Shown piece after piece: positions 1-5,781 of a stretch of 6,194 nucleotides of DNA. Source of the stretch: DAOUAM01 sp034433305 (GTDB taxonomy: Bacteria; Chloroflexota; Dehalococcoidia; Lucifugimonadales; DAOUAM01); NCBI GenBank assembly GCA_034433305.1, contig DAOUAM010000097.1, forward strand, positions 1 to 6,194, written 5' to 3'. The notes beneath the pieces are model-generated. The model made no database searches and was not told the origin of the DNA. It saw only the letters and a program-made list of their open reading frames with translations. Positions within the stretch are counted from its first letter, which is position 1. Every line of letters begins with the position of its first letter. Made by a program: the position numbers and the translations under genes.

Positions 1-1
1 G

Positions 2-397
2 TCGGGCAGCGGCGACGGCGAGTTCAACCGGCCGGCGGGCATCGCCGTGGACACCCATGGCGACATCTACGTGGCGGACCTGGAGAACAACCGGGTGCAG
101 CAGTTCAACGCCGAGGGCATGTACCTGGACAAGTTCATCGGCGACGCCACGCTGTCCAGGGCGGGCCGCACCTACATCCTGGCCAACCAGAAGACCCTGC
201 GCCTGCGGGAGATGGCGTCGCTGGAGCCGTCCAAGCGGCTGCGCGGGCCGACCTCGGTGCGCATAGACGACCAGTTCCGCCTGTACATCGCGGACTATGG
301 CTCGCACCGCATCCAGGTGTACAAGAAGGAGTCTTACCCGCTGAGCGAGGCCGACATCGCCCCACCCATGAAGGCGCCCACGCTCTCGACGACCTAG
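2..397 (+). CDS. NHL-repeat (beta-propeller) protein, C-terminal part
   Basis: The gene is cut by the left edge: the frame is open from base 2, so the GTG at 47 is only an internal valine. It ends at TAG (395-397), leaving 131 residues. Two NHL blades are visible. One, at about residues 8-38, contains RPAGIAVD followed by IYVADLENNRVQQF. The other, at about residues 85-115, contains GPTSVRID followed by LYIADYGSHRIQVY. The G-I-A-V-D...I-Y-V-A-D...N-R-V-Q pattern is the NHL signature. A roughly 40-residue less regular insert separates the blades, and a Pro/Ala-rich tail of about 15 residues ends the protein. NHL propellers are binding scaffolds, often extracytoplasmic; no enzymatic domain is seen in this part. 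It is convergent with the - strand cluster and unlikely to be functionally linked. The family is secure; the specific role is unknown. Confidence 0.85.
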   Translation, partial: SGSGDGEFNRPAGIAVDTHGDIYVADLENNRVQQFNAEGMYLDKFIGDATLSRAGRTYILANQKTLRLREMASLEPSKRLRGPTSVRIDDQFRLYIADYGSHRIQVYKKESYPLSEADIAPPMKAPTLSTT

Positions 398-424
398 GGC
401 CAGATACCGACTGCTGCTTTCGCA

Positions 425-455
425 CGACAGGGGAGGCATCGCGCCTCCCCTGTCG
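425..455 (+). terminator. Hairpin behind the NHL gene, probable terminator
   Basis: This is a perfect 13-bp stem (425-437 paired with 443-455, arm CGACAGGGGAGGC) closed by a 5-nt loop. It begins 27 nt after the NHL stop codon. The stem strength and position fit transcription termination or 3'-end protection of the NHL mRNA. There is no clear U-tract on either strand after the stem, so it is not a textbook intrinsic terminator. Confidence 0.5.
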
Positions 456-555
456 GCGTTATGCGCGGCTTCCTGCTAGCGCTAAACAGCAGGCCGGCGT
501 TCGGTCCCGAATTCTTGCCAAATTTATACCGGTCCTGTTTGAAGACGCCACAAAA

Positions 556-611
556 GTAGGGGCAGGCCCTGTGCCTGCCCTGCCTCGGGCAACCACAAGG
601 GTTGCCCCTAC
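556..611. repeat. Compound palindromic intergenic repeat, MITE-like
   Basis: The ends form a perfect 9-bp inverted repeat, GTAGGGGCA (556-564) and TGCCCCTAC (603-611). Inside are two further perfect 8-bp hairpins: GGGCAGGC (560-567 with 573-580) and GGGCAACC (587-594 with 600-607), each with a 5-nt loop. The sequence can therefore form one outer stem or two side-by-side hairpins. From memory, elements beginning GTAGGGGC and ending GCCCCTAC recur between genes in many GC-rich bacterial genomes. Only one copy is in this window, so repetitiveness here is inferred. Confidence 0.6.
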
Positions 612-656
612 GGTCTTGCGGTCTCATCGGAGAGGACTTGTATAAGGTCAGGTTTT

Positions 657-712
657 CCCTCATCTCCTCGACTCCGCTCGGGGCAGGCCCGAGCGTGCCG
701 AGGGGATGAGGG
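657..712. repeat. Long hairpin at the 3' end of the GrdE-like gene
   Basis: The outer arms 657-670 (CCCTCATCTCCTCG) and 699-712 pair over 14 positions with one T/G position, which is a G-U pair in + strand RNA. After a small internal loop, a perfect 8-bp stem follows (CGCTCGGG 675-682 with 688-695, 5-nt loop). The outer edge lies 33 nt beyond the stop of the - strand GrdE-like gene. It could terminate transcription from either side, but no U-tract follows on either strand. It may instead be another dispersed palindromic element. Confidence 0.55.
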
Positions 713-745
713 GGAGCGTTCCTTCAATTTACGCGTGCCAGACCA

Positions 746-2011
746 TTAATAGTCAATGCAGGACACGCGGCCGAAGCCATAGTGGTCGGGCCAGCCGCGG
801 GCAGGCAGGGGGCCATCGGAGGGCACCAGGTGCTGGCGCTGGCTGGGGTCGCGCATGATGGTGCTGGAGCCTATGACGCGCTGTACTGGAGGCAGCGTCT
901 CGCGCTCGTAGCCCACGCGGCCGATGCCGATGCTGACGATGGCCCTGGCTTCCGGCAGCGGCTCCAGCAGGGGCGGCCCGCCCGTGCTGGGGTCCTCCTC
1001 GCCGGTGACGAAGACTGTGGAGATACCCTCCTGCTCGCAGGCCTGCACCGTCCTGATGACCTCCATGAAGTCGTTGCCGCCGGCGTCGTAGGTAATCACG
1101 GCCCCGGTGGCGCCAAGCATCCTGGCCAGCTTGGCCGCCTGGGTGGAGGTGGTGTCCTTCTCCGGCTGGGAGCTCCAGCGCGTCCTGATGGCGATGCAGC
1201 CCAGGAAGTTTATCTCCCTGCCGTGCCGGCGGTAAAGCTCCAGCAGGACGGGGTTGTTCACCAGCACCCAGGACGTCCGCACGTTGATGGCGCCGTCAAT
1301 TAGCTCGTTGGGGTGCAGCAGCCACGGCGGCGTCAGCCGGCTCAGGCCGTAGATGTTGGTCCAGAAGGCGTACAGGGAGTTGGAGTAGTGCTGCGGGGAG
1401 CGCAGACAGATGATGTACACCACCCTGGGCAGGGACGGGTCCGCGGGCGTCAGCTCGAAGGTCTCCAGTTGAGGCGGCTCCAGGTCGAAGGTGGTGGCGG
1501 CCAGCCTGTCGGATACCACCAGCGCCGCGCCGTGGGCAGCGTCGTTCCTGTCCTCGATGCTGAGGGCAGGGTCAACGGTGAGGACAACGCACAGGTTGGG
1601 GATGGTGTTGATGGGGGACTCAGGCCCCTTGCCCGTCATGTCTATGAAGGTGTCCAGCCAGCCATCGTTGCCGTTGTACATGAGGACTTCGGCCACCTCG
1701 GTGACGGCGATGCCGGCGAGGCGGTGGGTGCGGCCCTTGCCCACGGGCGTGACGGGCCTGCCGCGCACGCCCGGATAGACCATGCCCGGCCCTTTAACCT
1801 TCATCCTGGGCTCCAGCACGTCCCTGACGGCGGTGATGCGCACCGACTCACCGGGCTTCACCAGCTCCAGGTCAACGCGCTGGATGCGCCGGTCTGACAG
1901 GACCGCCCGGGACAGCTCATCGCGGTTGATCTCCAGCCGCCCGTCGCGCCAGCGGGTCCGGCTGCCGAAGGCCACATCTTCGACGGGGAAAGTACCAAGC
2001 TCCAGTCGCAT
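746..2011 (-). CDS. GrdE-like protein (Gly_reductase family) lacking the pyruvoyl-forming cysteine segment
   Basis: The product is 421 residues, the usual size of GrdE (about 425-430). In Clostridium-type glycine, sarcosine and betaine reductases, GrdE-type proteins form component B with the selenoprotein GrdB. They are proproteins that self-cleave at a cysteine to give a pyruvoyl group, which binds the substrate amine. Family landmarks seen are the start MRLELGTFPVEDVAFG (1-16), the DxxLxxPGESVRI region (47-59), EPRMKVKG (67-74), YPGV (79-82), GxGRTHRLAG (91-100), IDMTGKGP (123-130), HPNELIDGAI (233-242), NNPVLLELYRRHGREINFLG (252-271), AKLARMLGATGAVIT (293-307) and GFGRVS (412-417). Between DGAI and NNPV, where I recall characterised GrdE carries its processing cysteine (around residue 242), there are only nine residues and no Cys, so cleavage is unlikely. 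Cysteines remain at 141, 202, 272, 325 and 418. The ATG at 2011 is chosen over the one at 2026. The gene follows the GrdB-like gene in the same direction, 221 bp apart. Confidence 0.85.
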   Translation of the reverse strand: MRLELGTFPVEDVAFGSRTRWRDGRLEINRDELSRAVLSDRRIQRVDLELVKPGESVRITAVRDVLEPRMKVKGPGMVYPGVRGRPVTPVGKGRTHRLAGIAVTEVAEVLMYNGNDGWLDTFIDMTGKGPESPINTIPNLCVVLTVDPALSIEDRNDAAHGAALVVSDRLAATTFDLEPPQLETFELTPADPSLPRVVYIICLRSPQHYSNSLYAFWTNIYGLSRLTPPWLLHPNELIDGAINVRTSWVLVNNPVLLELYRRHGREINFLGCIAIRTRWSSQPEKDTTSTQAAKLARMLGATGAVITYDAGGNDFMEVIRTVQACEQEGISTVFVTGEEDPSTGGPPLLEPLPEARAIVSIGIGRVGYERETLPPVQRVIGSSTIMRDPSQRQHLVPSDGPLPARGWPDHYGFGRVSCIDY

Positions 2012-2018
2012 CGTATTT

Positions 2019-2023
2019 CTCCT
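2019..2023 (-). promoter_or_regulatory. Ribosome binding site deciding the GrdE-like start
   Basis: AGGAG lies 7 nt before the ATG at 2011-2009. The upstream in-frame ATG (2026-2024) overlaps this Shine-Dalgarno sequence and has none of its own. Proteins of the family begin with an M-x-L-E-L-G-type sequence, matching the second ATG, so the five extra residues (MRRNT) are not part of the protein. Confidence 0.75.
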
Positions 2024-2033
2024 CATGAGCGGT

Positions 2034-2221
2034 CAGCTATCAGCCGTCAGCGCCCCACCCCGGGTGCCACCTGTGCGCCGGCGTGAGGTCCGAAGGCAGG
2101 ACACGCCGCACGGCGAGGGGTCTCTCCTCTGCCCCCTTCCTGGCCTTCCTCCATGGGGGGAAGGGAGGGTCCTCGCCCCCTCTGGGGGAGAGCCAGAGAG
2201 GGGGCTGATGGCTGAAAGCTG
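2034..2221. repeat. MITE-like palindromic element between the GrdB-like and GrdE-like genes
   Basis: Terminal inverted repeats of 18 bp match at 16 positions: CAGCTATCAGCCGTCAGC (2034-2051) and the complement of 2204-2221. Further copies of the AGCTATCAGC-type motif extend to 2234, touching the stop codon of the GrdB-like gene. The interior is rich in C/G runs and strong hairpins, for example CCCCCTCTGG (2176-2185) pairing with 2193-2204 apart from a small bulge. Its spurious translation contains a PPWGEGR-type string, like the translated GC-rich intergenic repeats common in environmental genomes. No transposase is encoded, so any mobility would be in trans. Copy number cannot be seen here. 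Confidence 0.6.
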
Positions 2222-2232
2222 TTAGCTGATAG

Positions 2233-3561
2233 CTACTCCTCCGCCGGGTCGAACAGGGTCGGCCCGGAGACCTCGGTCTGGATGGCGCGCAGGGCCGTCA
2301 TGACTATCTGGCGGCTGTACTGGAAGTCCCGCTCGGGGCCGAGGGATGGGTCGCCGCAGACGTGCTCGATCCTGGAGCCTCTGACGACCCTGGGAGCGCC
2401 GGTGGTGAGGGCAAGGCTGTACAGAGCGGAAATCATCCCCACGGGAATGCCAGCCCGCTCGATTTCCTTGGCAATCGTTGCACCGCAACGGTTGCAGGTC
2501 CCTCAGGTTGCCACCAGGATGCAGCCGGTGACGCCGGCCTTGACCATCTCCTGGGCCATCTCGCTGCCCATGCGCCTGGAGTCGGCCACGGCGGTGCCGA
2601 CGCCGCTGGTAGTGAAGAACCAGGGGTACAGGGAGCCAAAGACGCCCTGGTCCTCCAGCGCCCGCATGATGTTCAGCGGCAGGATGTAGTGGGGGTTCTT
2701 GTTGACGATGTCGGTGTAAAAGCCCCTGTGGACGCTCTCCCAGTCGGAAGGGGGCAGGTGGGACAGGCCCTCGATGGAGTAGCGGAAGAACTCCCTGGCG
2801 CCGCCCCTGACGAGCCTGTCGGGGTTGCCTTTGGGCACCAGGCCGCCGGTGGTGACCATGGCCAGGGTGCTGTGCTGCAAGTCCCGGAGCGCCGCTGCTG
2901 GCCTGACGACCTCTGGCTGCTGGATGGGCAGCTCCGTGGCCCAGGGCCTGCCGGTGAGGCGGGCCACCAGCATGTCGGCGGCGCGGACGGCGGCGGGCCT
3001 GTCCCGCAGGAAGGGCTTCCTGATGCCACGGGGCATGTAGCCCTCCTCCTGGGCAGGCCCAGGCTCGACGCCGCGCCCCAGCTTGAGCGCCAGCCGGGCC
3101 ATGGCGTCCATGGCCCTGGACATCTCGGCGGGGTTGTCGCCCGTGGGCACGATGTACACGTGGCGCAGGTGCTCCAGCACGCCGGGGTTCTCGTGGTACA
3201 TGGCGGTGACCGCCGGTATGCCGCGCTCCTGGGCGGCCCTGCACACCTCGCCGCAGGCCAGGCCATAGCGCCCGGCATTGAAGGCTGGCCCAGCCACGAC
3301 AACGTCGGGGCCGTACTGGCTGAGGGCGTCGTTGACCGCGTGGAGGGCCGCGGCCTTCTGCTCGTTGAAGTAGTTGTCGCCACTGATGATGGTGGCTACC
3401 ACCTCGCCCTGCTGGCGCAGGCTGTTCTGGAGGGCGCGGCCAGCGCCCACGGCACCCTGCCTTACCTCAACGGGAAGATTGGCCTGCTCCTCGCCGCCCA
3501 GGCCCGCGAAGAACTGGTTGAGGAAGTGGACTACCTTTAGCTTTTTCTCTTGCGCAACCAT
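2233..3561 (-). CDS. grdB: GrdB-family selenoprotein (component B of glycine/sarcosine/betaine/D-proline reductase type), UGA read as selenocysteine
   Basis: The product is 442 residues if UGA codon 353 (2505-2503) is read as selenocysteine; characterised GrdB has about 436. In Stickland-type reductases the GrdB selenol attacks the substrate bound to the partner pyruvoyl subunit and passes a carboxymethyl group to selenoprotein A. Visible landmarks are VVHFLNQFFAGLGGEE (10-25), the PDVVVAGPAFNAGRYGLACGEV block (85-106), IPAVTAMYHENPGV (115-128), EEGYMPRGIRKPF (172-184), MVTTGGLVPKGNPDR (235-249) and ILPLNIMRALEDQGVFG (293-309). The redox motif is U353-G-T-C356-N-R-C359-G, followed by GDPSLGPERD and ALRAIQTEV near the C-terminus, all in register after the UGA. 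The frame then runs to TAG at 2235-2233. GGAGGAG precedes the ATG by about 10 nt. It follows the lipoprotein gene by 54 bp. The symbol is given at family level; whether the substrate is glycine, sarcosine, betaine or something else cannot be told. Confidence 0.9.
2476..2490 (-). promoter_or_regulatory. Candidate bacterial SECIS hairpin
   Basis: CGTTGCGGTGCAACG forms a perfect 6-bp stem with a GGT triloop. Counting the UGA as +1 to +3, the stem spans +16 to +30 and the loop is +22 to +24. That agrees with where, as I recall, the SelB-binding GGU of the Escherichia coli fdhF SECIS lies. Weak extra pairing (A13-U33, A14-U32) could extend it. The hairpin also encodes protein, so chance pairing is possible. 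Confidence 0.65.
2503..2505 (-). other. In-frame UGA, selenocysteine codon 353
   Basis: TGA on the - strand sits between ...ILVAT and GTCNRCGATIAKEIERAGIP. The GrdB family has selenocysteine at exactly this place in a T-U-G-T-C-x-R-C-G motif. Downstream residues stay homologous for 89 codons, so this is recoding and not termination. Confidence 0.9.
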
Positions 3562-3571
3562 GTGCTAGACA

Positions 3572-3578
3572 CTCCTCC
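3572..3578 (-). promoter_or_regulatory. Ribosome binding site of the GrdB-like gene
   Basis: GGAGGAG ends 10 nt before the ATG at 3561-3559. It supports that start, which also matches the usual N-terminal position of the VVHFxNQFFAG motif near residue 10. Confidence 0.65.
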
Positions 3579-3584
3579 CGTGTG

Positions 3585-3609
3585 CTCTGGCCCGCCAGAG
3601 GCCGGCGGG
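3585..3609 (-). other. Overlapping alternative hairpins between the lipoprotein and GrdB-like genes
   Basis: Two stems share bases and exclude each other: CTCTGG (3585-3590) with CCAGAG (3595-3600), 4-nt loop, and CCCGCC (3591-3596) with GGCGGG (3604-3609), 7-nt loop. They lie in the 54-bp spacer, just after the lipoprotein TAG and ahead of the Shine-Dalgarno sequence. An mRNA-stabilising or attenuating role, to keep the binding protein more abundant than the enzyme, is plausible but inferred. Confidence 0.4.
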
Positions 3610-3615
3610 TCGCGG

Positions 3616-5396
3616 CTAGTCCTTAAGCTCCAGTGTCTCCAGCTCCCTGGGCCAGCGGGCGTCGTGGTGATGGAGGGGCCAGGAGGCAATCCGCGAGCCT
3701 ACGGCCCATGGAATCCTGTAGGAGGCCACGGGTACGTCAGGCACAAGCTGGTGTATCCAGGGCAGCCACTCGGTGGTGATGATCTCCCACTGCCTGTCCT
3801 CCTCCAGTTCGGGGGCCAGCTTGTCCTCGAAGCTCCTGGCCTCGTCGTACTCGTAGCCCGGGTTCCAGACACGGCGAGTGGTGAAGTAGTTCATGTAGGA
3901 GGCGAAGGTCTCGGGCAGCTCAGCGCCATTATGGCCGAAGATCCAGGCATCCTTGATAGTCCGGGCCAGCATCTCCGGGCGGCGGGCGCTGTAGGCGGCC
4001 TTGCCGATCCTGGCCCTGATGCCCACGGCCTCCCACATGGGCACGAGGGCCTCGCCGATGGCCTCGTTGGTGGGGTCAACGCCGGTGGGAATGAAGTAGG
4101 GGAAGTCGAAGCCATTGGGGTAGCCGGCCTCAGCCAGCAGGCGCTTCGCTCCCTGGGGGTCGTAGGGGATGACCCACTCCTGGTTGAACCTGGGGTGGCA
4201 GGAGTCCATGGCGAAGATATAGGCCGGGCAGCCGTTGCCCAGCAGCAGGGCCTCTATGATGGCCTGGCGGTCAATGGCCATGTTCATGGCCAGCCTGACC
4301 CTGCGGGCGTTCTCCATGGACTGGGGGTTGCTGGGGTCGCCGATCCAGGGCCTGGAGGTATCTAGCTCGCGCTGTACAGGGGTGCCGTCATCCTTGGCCC
4401 TGGAGTAGTACTGGCCGGCCAGGTAGACGTTGGCGCCCCGCTTGCCGCCGTACTTGCCCTGGAGCAACTGCACGCCAGACATGGCTTTCACGCTGTCCAG
4501 GTTGGGCAGGCTGATGGTCACAATGTCGGCCTCGCCGGTGCCCAGCATGGCCAGCCGGGTGGCCTCTTCAGGTATCTCGAAGACCTCCACGCGCTGGACT
4601 TTGGGGGTAGCGCGCCAGTGGGACTGGACGGCCTCCATGATGATCTTCTCGTCCGAGACATGGTCCAGTACTTTGAATGGGCCGGTGCCCATGGGCGTGA
4701 GGGTGAACTGCTGGGGGCCAATCTCGTCATAGAGCTTCTTGCTCTGTATCTGCACGTTCTGGAGCCTGTGAGGCTCCGCCCAGCGCATGTCCGAGGTCTT
4801 GAAGGCCATCTCCACGGTGCGGTCGTCCACGGCCCTGAAGTAGTCGTAGATCTGCTGTACGGACTGGCCGCCGGTGTACTTGGTCTGGTCCCTGCCGGCC
4901 TCCACGTAGGAGAACACCACGTCCTCGGCGGTCACGGTGCCGTACCTGGGGTCCTGCCAGGGCACATTCTGCCGGACGGTGACTATGACCCTGTCGGGCT
5001 TAAGCTCCCAGGACTCGGCGATCATGGGGCCTAGCTGGAGGTCCCAGAAGGTCATAAGCTGCTCGTAGATGCCCAGGCTGGCGTTGCGCTCGTTGTAGGG
5101 CCAGGCCAGCTCGAACATGCTGTACAGGCGCGGGCCTACATCGTCCACCGCCGCCACGACCTTCCCGCTGGGGCCGGCGGGAGCCGCAGGAGGGGTCGAG
5201 GGGCGAGGCTGGGAGTCGCGGCCGAGGGCTGGCCTGAAGGCACTGCCGTAGCCGTGGGAGCAGCAGGCGCTGCTGGCGCTGTCGTGCGCACCTGCGGCGG
5301 CGTGGCCGTGGGGGCCTCCGTCCCCGACCCGGAGGCGCACCCCACCACTACACTGAGGACAAAGACTGAAAGGACTGCTAGTAGCCACATTCTCAT
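3616..5396 (-). CDS. ABC transporter solute-binding lipoprotein, SBP_bac_5 (peptide/nickel/opine type), with apparent frameshift
   Basis: The gene is the extracytoplasmic substrate-binding component of an oligopeptide-type ABC importer. The start ATG (5396-5394) has AGGAG 6 nt upstream. It encodes MRMWLLAVLSVFVLSVVVGC, a type-II signal peptide with lipobox VVGC and lipidated Cys20. A Thr/Ala/Pro-rich linker of about 55 residues follows. The mature domain is in another frame, so one base appears to be missing in the linker, probably near the C runs at 5192-5203. One added base gives 594 codons (593 residues). On that numbering, family landmarks are IYEQLM (110-115), RQNVPWQDPRYGTVTAEDVVFSY (142-164), GTGPF (237-241) and RRVRLAMNMAIDRQAII (365-381). 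The end is TAG (3618-3616). The length fits the family (500-600). No permease or ATPase gene is in the window. It lies first in the cluster with the GrdB-like and GrdE-like genes, so it may deliver their substrate. The frameshift may be a sequencing error or real inactivation. Confidence 0.85.
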
Positions 5397-5402
5397 GCTG
5401 CT

Positions 5403-5407
5403 CTCCT
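5403..5407 (-). promoter_or_regulatory. Ribosome binding site deciding the lipoprotein start
   Basis: AGGAG lies 6 nt before the ATG at 5396-5394, directly ahead of the signal peptide MRMWLLAVL. This supports translation starting in the signal-peptide frame. The ATG at 5388 of the mature-domain frame would give a Ser/Gly/His-rich leader with no signal peptide. Confidence 0.75.
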
Positions 5408-5520
5408 GTGATACAGACTCAGCGCTGTCCCATGGTGGCGCGACGCCGCTCGCCATGGTGTGGCCTGGCATCATCGTGGGAGCACATATTAAGGTTCACA
5501 CCAGGTGATGGGCGTGTCCA

Positions 5521-5549
5521 TAGATACTACACCCTGTGACAAATGTCAA
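5521..5549 (-). promoter_or_regulatory. Candidate sigma-70-type promoter of the lipoprotein/GrdB/GrdE cluster, with overlapping palindrome
   Basis: On the - strand, a perfect TTGACA (5549-5544) is followed after 17 bp by TATCTA (5526-5521), a weak -10 matching TATAAT at three positions. Initiation near 5514 would leave a leader of about 118 nt. The palindrome TGACA-TT-TGTCA (5548-5537) overlaps the -35 box and could be a regulator site. The patch is AT-richer than its surroundings. Confidence 0.45.
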
Positions 5550-5703
5550 ATTTACGCGAACCGCTCAGCGCCCGGCGCTGGTGGGAGGCTGTCCAGCCCA
5601 CCGGCTGACTGCCAGTAGTCAGATGGCACCGCCTGTCTGTACGCGGGGAGTAGAATTCGGACGTCCGCCAGGAAGCTTGAGGCCGCCGGCAGCCGCCTGA
5701 AGA

Positions 5704-5757
5704 TGCTATACGGCACGGCCCAGTCCCGCGTGCGAGGCTGGGCCATGCCGTATAGCA
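5704..5757 (-). repeat. Long hairpin with 20-bp arms
   Basis: Arms 5704-5723 (TGCTATACGGCACGGCCCAG) and 5738-5757 are reverse complements with a single mismatch (5716 against 5745). In - strand RNA this mismatch becomes a G-U pair, so the whole 20-bp stem forms; in + strand RNA it is C-A. Inner bases (CGC 5727-5729 with GCG 5732-5734) add further pairing. It lies 81 nt past the aminotransferase stop, and about 190 nt upstream of the putative lipoprotein transcription start. It may be a dispersed element, an mRNA 3'-end stem or a small-RNA stem. Confidence 0.55.
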
Positions 5758-5781
5758 CACCGAGAGGAGCAAACAGAGGTC

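Larger units (their letters stand above)
398..745. other. Gene-free convergent intergenic region with three hairpin elements
   Basis: This 348-bp stretch lies between the stop codons of the convergent NHL gene and the GrdE-like gene. I find no credible coding frame; the one moderately long - strand frame here (663-394) is translated palindrome. It holds a 13-bp-stem hairpin (425-455), a compound palindrome (556-611) and a long hairpin (657-712), listed separately. The roughly 100 bases between the first two, including an AT-richer patch near 510-535, show nothing I can name. Confidence 0.7.

Noticed and set aside
615..645. A + strand promoter made of TTGCGG and TATAAG.
   Set aside because: The spacing (19 bp) is long, the -35 is poor, and no + strand gene follows; the next gene lies on the other strand.
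394..663. An 89-codon - strand frame in the convergent intergenic region.
   Set aside because: It translates straight through two palindromic elements (425-455 and 556-611) and has no plausible start context.
2024..2026. The ATG at 2026 as start of the GrdE-like protein.
   Set aside because: It overlaps the Shine-Dalgarno sequence of the ATG at 2011 and lies upstream of the conserved family N-terminus.
2233..2442. A separate 69-codon gene starting at the GTG at 2442 on the - strand.
   Set aside because: It is the in-frame C-terminal end of the GrdB-family protein after the selenocysteine UGA; that GTG is valine 374.
2222..3244. A long alternative - strand frame of 340 codons.
   Set aside because: It is composed of Arg, Gly, His, Pro and Ala, as in out-of-frame translation of GC-rich DNA, and it overlaps the GrdB-like gene, whose family motifs are clear.
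2362..3540. A 392-codon + strand frame opposite the GrdB-like gene.
   Set aside because: Antisense shadow rich in Gly, Val, His and Ala with no recognisable motif; the opposite strand carries an unmistakable family.
3550..4365. A 271-codon + strand frame opposite the lipoprotein gene.
   Set aside because: Antisense shadow with low-complexity Gly/Val/His composition and no domain.
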